Origin: Chloroflexota bacterium | GTDB taxonomy: Bacteria; Chloroflexota; Anaerolineae; 4572-78; J111 | Direction: 5' to 3' | Length of the DNA stretch: 59,629 bases | Assembly (NCBI GenBank): GCA_016860845.1 | Contig: BOKF01000050.1 | Location: forward strand, 1-59,629 | Shown: piece by piece, positions 44,954 to 54,294 of the stretch | Layout: each line of letters begins with the position of its first letter | Numbering within the stretch: the stretch's first letter is position 1 | Position numbers and translations under genes: made by a program | The notes under the pieces: generated by a model | Seen by the model: only the letters and a program-made list of their open reading frames with translations | Database searches by the model: none | Told to the model about the DNA's origin: nothing

Positions 44954-46402
44954 ATGGACAACCAAAAACGCAACCGGCTGTTGGCAGTCCTTTTTGTGGG
45001 CGTGCTGATGGCCGCTCTGGACATCGCCATTGTTGGCCCAGCCCTGCCGACCATTCGCGATTATTTCAAAGTAGATGACCGGGCTGTGACCTGGCTGTTT
45101 ACCACGTATGTCTTTTTTAACCTGATCGGTACGCCCTTAATGGCAAAACTGTCGGACCTGTGGGGGCGGCGCTCCGTCTACCTGGCCGATATTATCCTGT
45201 TCGCCCTGGGGTCCCTTATCGTAGCGGCGGCCCCCTCTTTTGCGGTCGTCCTGCTGGGGCGAGCGATCCAGGGCTTAGGCTCCGGCGGAATTTTTCCGGT
45301 AGCCTCTGCCGTCATCGGCGATACCTTTCCACCGGAGAAACGCGGCGGCGCCCTGGGCTTGATTGGCGCCGTTTTTGGCGTGGCTTTTATCGTCGGGCCT
45401 ATTATCGGCGGGGTGCTGCTGCTGGCGCATTGGCGCTGGCTTTTTGCCATTAACCTGCCGATTGCCCTCGGCGTGCTCATCATTGCCCCGCCCCTTTTGC
45501 CCAACATTCCCCTGCAAAACCGCCGGTCGTTCGATTGGGCGGGGATGCTGGTCCTGGCCTTGATGCTAAGTTTCTTCACCTACGGCCTGACTCAGATTAA
45601 CACGGCTCATTTCTGGGCCAGCGTCACCGGTCTGCGGGTGTGGCCCTCACTGCTACTGGCTCTTATTTTGCTGCCCCTTTTTCTGCTGCTAGAACGCCGA
45701 GCAGCCTATCCGGTGCTGCACCTGCGCCTGTTTGGCTCGCGGCAGCTCGCGCTGGCCAGCTTGCTTTCTTTTGGCGCCGGTCTGGGCGAGTCCGGTGTTG
45801 TCTTTATTCCGGCCCTGGCCGTGGCTGCTTTTGCGGTGAGCGACTCAAATGCCAGCTTTTTATTAATGCCCGTTGTTCTGGCCCTGGCAGTCGGCGCGCC
45901 GGTTTCCGGGCGGATGCTGGATAGATTAGGCTCCAAAATTGTGATCGTCAGCGGCATTAGTCTGCTCGCGCTGGGCATCTTCTTACTCAGTCTCTTCCCA
46001 CAGAATTGGATTATCTTTTTTGCCGCCGGTGTGCTCATCGGCCTGGGGCTGTCAGCTTTGCTGGGCGCACCTATTCGCTATATTATGCTCAACGAAGCCT
46101 CTCTCGAGGATCGGGCGGCGGCCCAAGCCCTTATCACCATTTTCACCGGCGTCGGCCAATTGATCAGCGGGGCCTTGGTGGGTGCGATCGCGGCCAGCTT
46201 TGGCGGCGGCGTAGCCGGGTACAGCTCGGCCTACGGCGTCATCGGTCTGGTGACTCTGGGCATGATTCTTCTGGCCGCCGGCCTGAAGAGCCGCAGCGCC
46301 GAATTAGCCACAATTGCCCAGAGCGCTGTCACCCCACCCGCTGTTCAACACCCCGATAAAATCACCGAGTTGGCCAGTCCCTCAATTTCAGGTAAATTGT
46401 AA
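44954..46402 (+). CDS. MFS transporter, DHA2-type drug exporter
   Basis: A proton-coupled efflux permease of 482 residues with about 14 predicted helices. It has motif A LMAKLSDLWGRRSVYL between helices 2 and 3, and antiporter motif C GAVFGVAFIVGPIIGGVL in helix 5. The first helix GVLMAALDIAIVGPALPTI is the DHA2 (EmrB/QacA) signature. The substrate is unknown. It starts 19 bp after the MITE-like element; no regulator is adjacent. Confidence 0.93.
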   Translation: MDNQKRNRLLAVLFVGVLMAALDIAIVGPALPTIRDYFKVDDRAVTWLFTTYVFFNLIGTPLMAKLSDLWGRRSVYLADIILFALGSLIVAAAPSFAVVLLGRAIQGLGSGGIFPVASAVIGDTFPPEKRGGALGLIGAVFGVAFIVGPIIGGVLLLAHWRWLFAINLPIALGVLIIAPPLLPNIPLQNRRSFDWAGMLVLALMLSFFTYGLTQINTAHFWASVTGLRVWPSLLLALILLPLFLLLERRAAYPVLHLRLFGSRQLALASLLSFGAGLGESGVVFIPALAVAAFAVSDSNASFLLMPVVLALAVGAPVSGRMLDRLGSKIVIVSGISLLALGIFLLSLFPQNWIIFFAAGVLIGLGLSALLGAPIRYIMLNEASLEDRAAAQALITIFTGVGQLISGALVGAIAASFGGGVAGYSSAYGVIGLVTLGMILLAAGLKSRSAELATIAQSAVTPPAVQHPDKITELASPSISGKL

Positions 46403-46425
46403 TTGCCTGTTCCTCATGTTATAAT
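46397..46425 (+). promoter_or_regulatory. Promoter of the TPR protein gene
   Basis: TTGTAA (46397-46402, overlapping the MFS stop), a 17-bp spacer and TATAAT (46420-46425) preceded by TGT (extended -10). Confidence 0.7.
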
Positions 46426-46489
46426 TTTGCTAGACCGAGCTGCACACCCCACCTAAAAGCAACCCCTGGCCCCAACCCGGCTCATTGAC

Positions 46490-48187
46490 TTGAGGTACTC
46501 ACTGTTGAGCGAAACCAAACTTAAACGATACCTCAAAATTCTCCAAAAAGATTTGAATATCCTCCGGGAGCGCGAGGCCAAGTATGGCGGCAATGCGCCG
46601 GTCGAGCTGCTGAACCAGATTGAAGACCACCAGACGGCCATTGAGCTGGTACAGGCGCGTCTGGCCGGCAGCATCTCGGATGAGCAGCTTAACGAGCAAC
46701 TGGCCCCCCTCAATATCAGTCACGACTACAGCCGGGCCAATGTCATTCCCGTTCCAACCTTACCCTTGATCTTCGTTGCGGTCAGTGTGCTGGGGCTGTT
46801 GAGCTTCATCTCCTATCGCCTGGTTGCGCCCACCCTGCCGCCCACTGCTACGCCAACGCCTATTCCTACTCCATCGCAGATGAGCGGCGATTTCAATATT
46901 GCCGTGGCCGAAATTGGTCAGCTTGACCCTGACGGTCAATTAATCTCCTCACCGGACGGCCAGCAGCTCGGCCAGTGGATTTTTAGCGAATTAGAGAATG
47001 AGTACAAAAACCTGCCTCAAGAGTTCAATGTGCAGGTCTGGCACGACGGCCCGGAGCTGGCCGCCAAAAATGTCAAGATTGGTCTGGTCGCCGACGACGA
47101 GGCCGCAGCCAATCTGGCCAGGACGATTAAAGCCAACCTGGTCATTTACGGCAACCTAGACGGCAGCCAAAATCCGGCCAGTTTTGTCCCCAAATTCTAC
47201 GTGAAACCGCTGCAAGGTGAAACCGGCGAGCTGGACGAGTTAAAAGGCCCCTTTCAATTGGGCGCACCCATCTCCATCCCTATCCCGCTCGATCCCACAG
47301 ACCCGGTGCTGATCGCTTCGCTGAAGCCGGAGGTCAGCCTGCGGGCCAGGGCGCTGCGCTGGTTCACCATCGGCTTGATCTGGGATCTGGCCGGCCAGAC
47401 GGTCAGGGCTTTGGAAACCTTTCAGCAGGCTGAGCAGGAATTGCAGGATTGGGGCGAAAAAAATCAGGGCAAAGAAATTCTGTATTACTTCATTGGCCGG
47501 GAGGCGCTTTTTCTGAGCCGGGATGAGCAGGAGGCCAAAAAGGTTTTCGAGTCGGCGGAAGCAGCCCGCGCCGACGCTGAAGCCTACTTTACAAAGGCCC
47601 TGAACAGCAATCCTGACTATGCCAGGGCTTACATGGGCCTGGGCGGCGTTTACTTTCAGCGGGCGCAGCGCCAATCACCCGAAGAACGCCTGGCCGGTTC
47701 AGAGTTAGAGCAGGCCATCAAGAATTATGAACACGCACTGGCCAATGCGCCTAAACTGCCCGGCGACCAACTTCAACTGGAAGCCCGTTTCGGCGTGGCC
47801 GGCGCCTACCAACTCAAAGGCGACGCCTATTTCCAGTTGGGATTTTATGACGAAGCCAATCCTTATTTCGACTCGACCATCCAGGAAATGCAGGCCATCA
47901 TTCCACCCTTAACCGCCGCCAAACAGCAGCGGTCGCTGGGGCACGTCTTCCTGGCCCTGGGCGTAGCCTACAACCAGCAGGCCATCATCCGGCAAAAGCA
48001 GGGCGACAAGCAGGGCAGTCTTAATCTGTATCAAAAAGCGCAGGAGGCTTACGCCAACTGCATGGCCCAGGGTGACAGCCAAAAAGGGGGCAACCCGGCT
48101 GACAAGCTGCTGAAAAACATAATTGACCGTTACTGCCAGCCTTATCACGACAGGGTGGAGCAGGCGCGTCGGGCCTTGGAGGGATAG
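46490..48187 (+). CDS. Membrane-anchored TPR protein with helical N-terminal domain
   Basis: 565 residues. An N-terminal helical domain (about 8-72; LQKDLNILREREAKYGGNAPVELLNQIEDHQTAIELV) resembles the small effector-associated helical domains seen on STAND/caspase-like proteins (low confidence). A membrane helix (about 86-108), a Thr/Pro linker, an alpha/beta domain (about 130-235; FNIAVAEIG...NLVIYGNLDG) and TPR repeats (about 295-560) follow. A TTG start is used; an alternative TTG lies five codons later. It precedes the SH3 lipoprotein by 5 bp, so the two form an operon. It probably scaffolds or senses a ligand; the function is unproven. Confidence 0.78.
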   Translation: MRYSLLSETKLKRYLKILQKDLNILREREAKYGGNAPVELLNQIEDHQTAIELVQARLAGSISDEQLNEQLAPLNISHDYSRANVIPVPTLPLIFVAVSVLGLLSFISYRLVAPTLPPTATPTPIPTPSQMSGDFNIAVAEIGQLDPDGQLISSPDGQQLGQWIFSELENEYKNLPQEFNVQVWHDGPELAAKNVKIGLVADDEAAANLARTIKANLVIYGNLDGSQNPASFVPKFYVKPLQGETGELDELKGPFQLGAPISIPIPLDPTDPVLIASLKPEVSLRARALRWFTIGLIWDLAGQTVRALETFQQAEQELQDWGEKNQGKEILYYFIGREALFLSRDEQEAKKVFESAEAARADAEAYFTKALNSNPDYARAYMGLGGVYFQRAQRQSPEERLAGSELEQAIKNYEHALANAPKLPGDQLQLEARFGVAGAYQLKGDAYFQLGFYDEANPYFDSTIQEMQAIIPPLTAAKQQRSLGHVFLALGVAYNQQAIIRQKQGDKQGSLNLYQKAQEAYANCMAQGDSQKGGNPADKLLKNIIDRYCQPYHDRVEQARRALEG

Positions 48188-48192
48188 CAACT

Positions 48193-49653
48193 ATGAAACT
48201 ACGCTTGAGCCGAATAATTTTTAGTTGGGCCTGGTTGGGGATATTTATCGCTGCCTGTAATTCGCCCGCCCCACCTCCTACCCCCGACCTTGTCGCTACC
48301 CAGGTAGCCGTAGAAAAAGCGGCCGCGGCCACGCTCACTGCTGAAGCAGCGGCTTCTCAACCGGCCACTTCGACCTCTATCCCCACCTCCGGCGAAGCCA
48401 ATCCTACCCCGGCACAGCTCACCGCTACGCCTGTCCCCCAAACAACCGGCGATACCCTGGCTCAACCAACGCCAACATCAACCGGCACGCCTGTCCCCGC
48501 CGCGCCGGTGTGTACCGTCGTCGCCGCCTCGCTAAACGTGCGCCCTGGTCCGGGCGTGGCCTACGTGCCCCCGCTCGCCTCAGTTGCTCAAGGGACAACG
48601 CTGACCCCCATCGGCTATAGCGCTGTTGGTTATCCCGGCGGGCAGTGGGTCCAGATTCAGACACCGGATGGTCAAACCGGCTGGGTCAGCACCGACCCCC
48701 AATTTGTGAGCTGTAACATAGACCCGGCCACTCTGCCGCCGGTCTCGGTTCCTCCCCCGCCTACCCCTACCCCAACATCTACGCCCATACCCGCCCAGCC
48801 TACTGCGACCCCGTCGCCCACTCCTGAACAACTTGCCTTTTTTGAGCCGCCCGGCGGCGGCAACGACAACATCGGTGGGTATGTCGTCTTTCCCGGTTAC
48901 ACCGAGGGGCAACTAGATTTCAACAACCTCGTTTTCCGTAACAGGTTAGTCTTTCGCGTGGTAGCATTTGATAAAAATAAGGGGCAGTCAGATGGGGCCG
49001 GGATTGAGAGTGTCCGCTTTGAGATACTGGGCGACCCGGGGACCGCCCATGAGCGAACCGAGCGAACGGCAGGCTACTGTGTTTTTGGCGGCGGCGAGCC
49101 TACCTGCAACGTCTGGAACTTTGCCGAGCACAATTATCGCTGGCCTGAGCCGCATCAGAACGAATTGATTACCGACGGCCTCTACAGCGCGCAAATCGAG
49201 ATCAACCCCACCTCAGGCGATTCGGCAAATTGGAACTTTGACTTCAGGATTGAGGGATCGCCGGCGGAGCTGCAACTTCCTGCCCAACCGTCAAATTTGA
49301 CCGCTCAGATTCTCCAGACCGGGCCGGGCACAACCTCAGATGAAGTGAGCGGCGCACTGGTCTTCCAGGTCTTCGCCTCGAGCGATGGGGTCAACGATGG
49401 CGCCGGGATTGACCGGGTTGACATGGAGATTATCGGCCCCAACGGCCAGGTCCACCAACGGACGGAGCGAACCGTGGGTTACTGCGCCTTTGGCGGCGGC
49501 GAGCCGGATTGTAACATCTGGGATTTTGCCGAAAACGGCAACCAATGGCCTAACGGCGACTCGATTGAGCCGGGGGATTATACCTTGCGGGCTACCGTCC
49601 ACGCCGAGGATGGTAACAGCACGACTGTGGAAATGGATATTCAGATTCAGTAA
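48193..49653 (+). CDS. SH3-domain lipoprotein with duplicated C-terminal domain
   Basis: A 486-residue exported lipoprotein with lipobox FIAACNS (Cys about 18), a Thr/Pro-rich tether, a bacterial SH3 domain (about 104-176; VCTVVAASLNVRPGPGVAYVPP), a second Pro/Thr linker, then two homologous domains of about 100 residues (about 235-345 and 370-486). Both share FEI/MEI, RTERT.GYC.FGGGEP.CN.W.FAE and a C-terminal strand pair. I do not recognise this domain; the Cys pair suggests a disulfide. It is co-transcribed with the TPR protein. Confidence 0.85.
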   Translation: MKLRLSRIIFSWAWLGIFIAACNSPAPPPTPDLVATQVAVEKAAAATLTAEAAASQPATSTSIPTSGEANPTPAQLTATPVPQTTGDTLAQPTPTSTGTPVPAAPVCTVVAASLNVRPGPGVAYVPPLASVAQGTTLTPIGYSAVGYPGGQWVQIQTPDGQTGWVSTDPQFVSCNIDPATLPPVSVPPPPTPTPTSTPIPAQPTATPSPTPEQLAFFEPPGGGNDNIGGYVVFPGYTEGQLDFNNLVFRNRLVFRVVAFDKNKGQSDGAGIESVRFEILGDPGTAHERTERTAGYCVFGGGEPTCNVWNFAEHNYRWPEPHQNELITDGLYSAQIEINPTSGDSANWNFDFRIEGSPAELQLPAQPSNLTAQILQTGPGTTSDEVSGALVFQVFASSDGVNDGAGIDRVDMEIIGPNGQVHQRTERTVGYCAFGGGEPDCNIWDFAENGNQWPNGDSIEPGDYTLRATVHAEDGNSTTVEMDIQIQ

Positions 49654-49668
49654 GTAGAAATACAAAAA

Positions 49669-49698
49669 AGGAGTGAAAAAGTGCACTTTTTCACTCCT
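49669..49698. terminator. Perfect palindrome terminator
   Basis: 15 bp plus 15 bp with no spacer (49669-49683 with 49684-49698), arms AGGAGTGAAAAAGTG. A/T-rich on both sides of the centre. It lies 16 bp after the lipoprotein stop. Confidence 0.75.
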
Positions 49699-49748
49699 GA
49701 ATATCAAGAAGGCCTTATATCCCCGTAATCTCTGCTGCTACACTGTTC

Positions 49749-49776
49749 GGTGGTCGGCGGTCAGACGTCGGCAGTC
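49749..49776. repeat. GGCGGTC-type heptamer array, copy 3
   Basis: GGTGGTC, GGCGGTC, AGACGTC, GGCAGTC: 26 of 28 bases match the array at 56721-56748. It lies 4 bp downstream of the glyQS stop. Confidence 0.85.
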
Positions 49777-49779
49777 CCC

Positions 49780-52700
49780 CTAAAACCCTTGCAGTTCGCT
49801 GAAATCAGCATACCCTTTGGTCAAATCCCGAATATCCTGCAACAGCGCCAGCCGGTTTTGCCGTACCGCCATATCTTCATCCATGACCAAGACCGCCTCA
49901 AAAAAGGCATTGATCGGCTTGACCAGGATTTCGCGCAGCGCGCCAATCACCGCGGCCATCGTGGAGGCCGGGGTCAGGCTGGCCCGAGCCTGTTGGTAGG
50001 CGGCGTACAGCTCTTTTTCTGCCGGGACAGCGAATCGGCCGGGCTGAACCGTATTACGCTCCTCGACACCCCGCACAATCCGCACGCAGCGGGCATAGGC
50101 GTTCAAGGTCTGCTGCCAATCGGCGCGAGCCGTCGCCTCGGCCAGGTCACGGGCAGCAGCCAGGGCCAGCCAGGGGTTGTCGCCGCGCTCAGCCAGGACC
50201 GCCTGCACCACATCGTGTGGCAGATGGTAATCCTCTTTCAAGACCCCTTCCAGCCGCCGTTTGATAAACTCGCCCGTTTCCGCCAGGGGCTCACTGGAGA
50301 CTTCGACCGGCATCAGCGCCGCTGCCAGCTTTAGCCCCTCGTTAAGGTTGAAATTGGTTTCCGTTTCTAACAAATTAGTGACCAAGGCCAGCCCATCTCG
50401 GCGCAGGGCAAAGGGATCGGCGGAGCCGGTCGGCGCTTTGCCGACGGCAAACAGGCCGCACAGACTGTCGAGCCGGTTGGCCAGGTTGAGGACCAAGCCG
50501 GGCCGGCTGATTTTCTCATGCGGCAGCTTAGTCTGAGGATAGTAATGCTCGACAATCGCCGCGGCGACGGCCTCGCTCTCACCGGAATGCTTGGCGTATT
50601 CATAGCCCATAATGCCCTGCAAGCTGGTCAGTTCGACCACCATGTGGGTCGCCAGGTCTGCTTTGCTCAAATGGGCGGCCCGCTCAACCGTTTTTATTTC
50701 TGCGCCAGTCAGTTGCAGCCGCTCGCCAATTTGCGGAGCCAGCCTTTCCAGGCGCTTGCTCTTATCCAGCATCGAACCGAGCTTCTCCTGGAAGGTCAAC
50801 GTATCCAGACGCGGCAAAAACTCTTCCAGCTTCTTTTCGGTATCCGCTTTGAAGAAGAATTCGGCGTCGGCATAGCGCGCCCGCAGTACGCCTTCATTGC
50901 CCCGGCGCACCATGTCGAGGTGCTCTTTGCCGCCGTTACGCACGCCAATAAAATATGGCAGTAGGGACGAGCTGTCAGCTTGTCCTACCACCGGGAAGTA
51001 ACGCTGGTGTTTTTTCATCACCGTAGTCAGCACCGGCTGAGGCAGGTCGAGGTACTTTTCCTCAAAATGTCCCAGGAAGGCTGTCGGCTGCTCGACCAGA
51101 TGAGTCACTTCTTCCAACAAAGCCGGCTCGTCCGGGACCTGCCCGCCAGCCTGGGCAGCGATAAGTTCGAGCTGCTGTTTGATTTCAGCGCGGCGGGCAG
51201 CGGGGTCAACCGAAACCCGGTGCGTGCTCATCGTCGTCAGGTAGGAGGTGGCGCTGGCAATCTCGATGTCGGGCGATCCCTCGGGGCGCAGGCCGCGTGT
51301 CACCCGCCCGCTGCTCAAACCGGCGTAGTCAAAGGGGATAACCTGATCTCCCAGGAGCGCGACCAGCCAGCGAATGGGCCGGCTGAAGGTTGTTTTGGCC
51401 ACGCTCTCGCCCACCTGGGCCGAGGCCAGCCAGCGCATAGACTTGCCAAAGCTGATGCTGCGAATGAAATCGGGCAGGGCATCGGCCAGTGCTTCCAGCG
51501 TGGGGCGGCCTGCGGTGCGCACCGCAGCGACAACATACTGGCCCCCCTCCATATCACGGACCTCCAGGGCTGACACGTCTACCCCTTTGCTGCGGGCAAA
51601 GCCCTGGGCCGCTTTGGTCGGCTTGCCTTCGGCGTCGAAGGCTACTTTAACCGAGGGGCCGCGGGCGATTTCCTCCAAATCTTGCTGGCGGGGAGCCAGG
51701 CCTTCCACCAGAACGACCAGGCGGCGCGGCGTCCCCAAAACCCGCAGGCTGTCGTAGCTCAGGCGCAGGTTGGCCAAGAATTTCGGCGCAGCCTCCTGCA
51801 AATAAGCCAGCGCATCGGTCACATCGTGGGAGGGCAATTCTTCGGAGCCGATTTCTAGCAAAAAGGGTGCGGGAACATCAGTTTTCTTGCTGTTGACTAT
51901 CTTCGATCCACTATCTTCTATCTTCCGCTCTGGCATATACTTCAATAACGGAAAGCCCGCCTTCTCCCGCTGTTCCACAAACGCTTTGGCCACATCGTGC
52001 GACATGCGGCGCATGCGGGCGAAGTAGCCGGCCCGTTCGGTCACGCCAATCGCCCCCCGCGTGTCGAGGATGTTGAAAGCGTGGGAACATTTGAGCACGT
52101 AGTCGTGGGCCGGGATGACCAGGCCGTGAGCCAGGCAGCGCTTGGCCTCGGCTTCGTAAAAATTGTAGGCGGCCTTCAGCCCCTCGACATCGGCCACATA
52201 AAAATCGTACTCGCAGTGCTCGATCTCCTGGCGTAATAAGATGTCGCCATAGGTCTGACGGCCGTCCCAGTCAATGTCCCAGACTCGCTCCACGCCTTGC
52301 AGATACATAACAATGCGCTCCAGGCCGTAGGTCAGCTCGACGGCCACGGGGTCGAGCGGGAAGCCGCCGGACTGCTGGAAGTAGGTGTACTGGGTGATTT
52401 CCATCCCATCCAGCCAGACTTCCCAGCCCAAGCCCCACGCGCCCAGGGCTGGGCTTTCCCAGTTGTCTTCGACAAAGCGGATATCGTGCTCCTCCCGCTT
52501 GAGGCCGAGGGCCAAGAGGCTGTTGAGGTACAGCTCCTGCGGGTTGCCGGGATCGGGCTTGAGGATGACCTGATACTGGTGGTGCATCTGCATGCGGTTG
52601 GGGTTTTCGCCAAAGCGGCCGTCGTCGGGCCGGAAGGAGGGCTCGACATAGCCGACCAGCCACGGCTCCGGCCCCAGCACCCGCAGAATTGTGCCGGGGT

Positions 52701-52815
52701 TGGCTGTTCCCGCCCCGACCGTCTCGTGGTAGGGCTGCCAGATGGTCGCGCCCTGGTCGGCCCAATATTTTTCCAGGGTCATAATGATTTGTTGAAAGTT
52801 CAGGGGTTTAGACAT
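49780..52815 (-). CDS. glyQS: Glycyl-tRNA synthetase, fused alpha and beta subunits
   Basis: A single-chain bacterial-type GlyRS of 1011 residues charging tRNA-Gly. The alpha part (about 1-290) has [46 protein letters not shown] and [20 protein letters not shown] variable linker (about 297-325) follows, then the beta part (about 326-1011) starting [11 protein letters not shown], with an HD-like region ([16 protein letters not shown]) and a C-terminal anticodon-binding helical domain. In most bacteria the two parts are separate genes. The linker is partly encoded by a heptamer array (51893-51927), and a hairpin insertion lies in the beta part (50961-50988). Confidence 0.97.
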   Translation of the reverse strand: MSKPLNFQQIIMTLEKYWADQGATIWQPYHETVGAGTANPGTILRVLGPEPWLVGYVEPSFRPDDGRFGENPNRMQMHHQYQVILKPDPGNPQELYLNSLLALGLKREEHDIRFVEDNWESPALGAWGLGWEVWLDGMEITQYTYFQQSGGFPLDPVAVELTYGLERIVMYLQGVERVWDIDWDGRQTYGDILLRQEIEHCEYDFYVADVEGLKAAYNFYEAEAKRCLAHGLVIPAHDYVLKCSHAFNILDTRGAIGVTERAGYFARMRRMSHDVAKAFVEQREKAGFPLLKYMPERKIEDSGSKIVNSKKTDVPAPFLLEIGSEELPSHDVTDALAYLQEAAPKFLANLRLSYDSLRVLGTPRRLVVLVEGLAPRQQDLEEIARGPSVKVAFDAEGKPTKAAQGFARSKGVDVSALEVRDMEGGQYVVAAVRTAGRPTLEALADALPDFIRSISFGKSMRWLASAQVGESVAKTTFSRPIRWLVALLGDQVIPFDYAGLSSGRVTRGLRPEGSPDIEIASATSYLTTMSTHRVSVDPAARRAEIKQQLELIAAQAGGQVPDEPALLEEVTHLVEQPTAFLGHFEEKYLDLPQPVLTTVMKKHQRYFPVVGQADSSSLLPYFIGVRNGGKEHLDMVRRGNEGVLRARYADAEFFFKADTEKKLEEFLPRLDTLTFQEKLGSMLDKSKRLERLAPQIGERLQLTGAEIKTVERAAHLSKADLATHMVVELTSLQGIMGYEYAKHSGESEAVAAAIVEHYYPQTKLPHEKISRPGLVLNLANRLDSLCGLFAVGKAPTGSADPFALRRDGLALVTNLLETETNFNLNEGLKLAAALMPVEVSSEPLAETGEFIKRRLEGVLKEDYHLPHDVVQAVLAERGDNPWLALAAARDLAEATARADWQQTLNAYARCVRIVRGVEERNTVQPGRFAVPAEKELYAAYQQARASLTPASTMAAVIGALREILVKPINAFFEAVLVMDEDMAVRQNRLALLQDIRDLTKGYADFSELQGF
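50961..50988. repeat. Small hairpin inserted in the beta part of glyQS
   Basis: Arms GTAGGGACGAGCT and AGCTTGTCCTAC pair imperfectly around GTC. It encodes GQADSSSL, a few residues longer than the usual loop before LPYF. Confidence 0.6.
51893..51927. repeat. Heptamer array in the GlyRS interdomain linker
   Basis: Five 7-bp units are in register (TTGACTA, TCTTCGA, TCCACTA, TCTTCTA, TCTTCCG), translated in frame as Ser/Lys/Ile-rich linker residues. Confidence 0.82.
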
Positions 52816-52833
52816 TGAGTCCTCTTAATTTTT

Positions 52834-52909
52834 AGGACACAGATGAACACAGATTTCACAGATTAAAATAAATTAGAAAATCTGTGTTTATCTGTGCAAT
52901 CTGTGTCCT
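52834..52909. repeat. ACACAGAT inverted repeat
   Basis: Left arm 52834-52864 and right arm 52879-52909, each with three degenerate CACAGAT words, inverted to each other with a 14-nt A/T-rich loop. Its right edge includes the stop codon of the GxxExxY remnant. Confidence 0.88.
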
Positions 52910-53070
52910 ATTTTCTTATCCAGGCTAAAGAGCCTTTGCGTTCGTTGTCGTAAGTTTTGCGTTTGGTTTCGGCTTTGAGGCCGAAGTTGAGCAGCAGGCC
53001 AACTTCAATGGTGGTGGCCTTGAGATAGTTAAGTAACTGCGCTTCGGTTGCTGCTTGCCAATCAATAGAT
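52908..53070 (-). pseudogene. 3' fragment of a GxxExxY-family gene
   Basis: On the minus strand a frame different from that of the helicase fragment reads EAQLLNYLKAT, EVGLLLNFG and KRKTYDNERKGSLAW, then TAG at 52910-52908. This is the C-terminal part of GxxExxY proteins (normally about 120-140 residues). The N-terminal two-thirds is missing, replaced by helicase sequence. The family function is unknown. Confidence 0.75.
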
Positions 53071-53635
53071 TTCTACAGCCATAGGCCGGCGCATGATGGG
53101 CTTCATCTAATATGACAAACAATCCTGTCTGTCTGCAATGCTCGATGAACTTTCCGAATTTGGTTATCTTTGTATGACCGTAATTATCCAGAGCGTCGGT
53201 ATAAAGGTTCTTAATAGCCGTTTGTGTCGTCATTATGACAATATCATCAGTCGTTGGCTCAATTGAAGAAACATTGTCATGGGCAGGGTTGCTTGAAACT
53301 AATCTGATATTCAGAGTTTTTCTTGACTCCGGTATCCATTTGGCATATTTGCAAAATTCATCAAAAGCCTGATTCAGCAGATAAAATGAATGAGCAAGCC
53401 AGAGAATTCTTAAATTTCGCGGAAGGGCATTATCACATAGCCATTTTACAGCAGTAAAAGTTTTGCCAGCACCGGTAGGCAACACCAAAAGTCCACCTCT
53501 GAACCTGTTATCGTTAATGGTGAAAACTCGACTAAGGGCTTCAAAAGCATCAATCTGGTGTTGAAATGGCTCTTTTGGTAACCGGTCTTGATCTTTTTTC
53601 CTAATATCGTTGAGGTCAAGTGGATAGTAACCCAT
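53069..53635 (-). pseudogene. Truncated superfamily 2 helicase / restriction-type ATPase
   Basis: About 190 residues of a DEAD-like helicase: QHQIDAFEAL (Q-motif region), Walker A LVLPTGAGKT, motif Ia, and motif II ILDEAHHA. The homologous sequence stops just after AYGCRN and runs into the GxxExxY fragment, so the second RecA lobe is gone. The open frame continues to 52925 through foreign sequence. It is lower in GC than its neighbours, which suggests acquisition from elsewhere. Probably non-functional. Confidence 0.8.
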
Positions 53636-53662
53636 TGGTAAACCTCCGTGCAGTCATTTCTT

Positions 53663-54238
53663 TTAACCCTCCCACTCCACCCGCTGATACACCCGGCTCA
53701 ACGGTATCTCCACGCCAACCGACTCCAGCATCAGCACCCCCTCCAAGTTATTGAATTCGGTTAGCAGCCAGCGGCCATCCTCCAACTTGTGAAAATACTC
53801 TACGTGAACGCGGGACTGGTCAACCAGCACATAATCTTGGAGAGTCTCAACCGCCCGGTAAAACTCGAATTTTGCGCCCCGATCGTAGGCTTGGGTTGAT
53901 TCTGATAAAACTTCAAAAATCACAACCGGGTTGGTAATTGTATCGGTTCGCCCCTTGACGTACTCAATCCGGCCACACACGATCATCACGTCAGGGTAGG
54001 TGTATAAGCTATTTTTCCTGACATGCAGACGCATATCAGTGACAAAGGTTTCACAGGGCTTACCTTCGAGGGCCGCATCCAAGGTGATTATCAGATTCTT
54101 GATAATGCGATTGTGATTAGCCGACCCGCCGGACATCGCAAAAATTTCACCACGGTAATATTCACTGTGATAATCCGCCGTTTCCTCCAAAGCCAGATAT
54201 TCTTCGGGGCTGTAGCGTTTCTGTGGCTGGGCGACCAT
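53663..54238 (-). CDS. Uma2-family putative endonuclease (DUF820)
   Basis: A PD-(D/E)XK-fold protein of 191 residues. The start YSPEEYLALEETADYHSEYYRGEIFAMSGGSANHNRI is typical. The catalytic pattern is YPDVMIVCG, then VIFEVLSEST, then DRGAKFEFYRAV (Asp, Glu, Lys). Uma2 proteins are abundant in Chloroflexota and cyanobacteria; their substrate is not established. It lies just upstream of the helicase remnant, suggesting an accessory pocket. Confidence 0.92.
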   Translation of the reverse strand: MVAQPQKRYSPEEYLALEETADYHSEYYRGEIFAMSGGSANHNRIIKNLIITLDAALEGKPCETFVTDMRLHVRKNSLYTYPDVMIVCGRIEYVKGRTDTITNPVVIFEVLSESTQAYDRGAKFEFYRAVETLQDYVLVDQSRVHVEYFHKLEDGRWLLTEFNNLEGVLMLESVGVEIPLSRVYQRVEWEG

Positions 54239-54251
54239 TTAGCTCTCCTAT

Positions 54252-54294
54252 CGTGATGCGTAAGAATAACAATCCTCACGCATCACGCATCACG
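54252..54294. repeat. Heptamer hairpin overlapping the recO 3' end
   Basis: Left arm CGTGATGCGTAAG (54252-54264). The right arm (54274-54294) is three CGTGATG-type units on the minus strand. The recO stop (54285-54283) and its last residues KRDA are read from the right arm. Confidence 0.8.
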
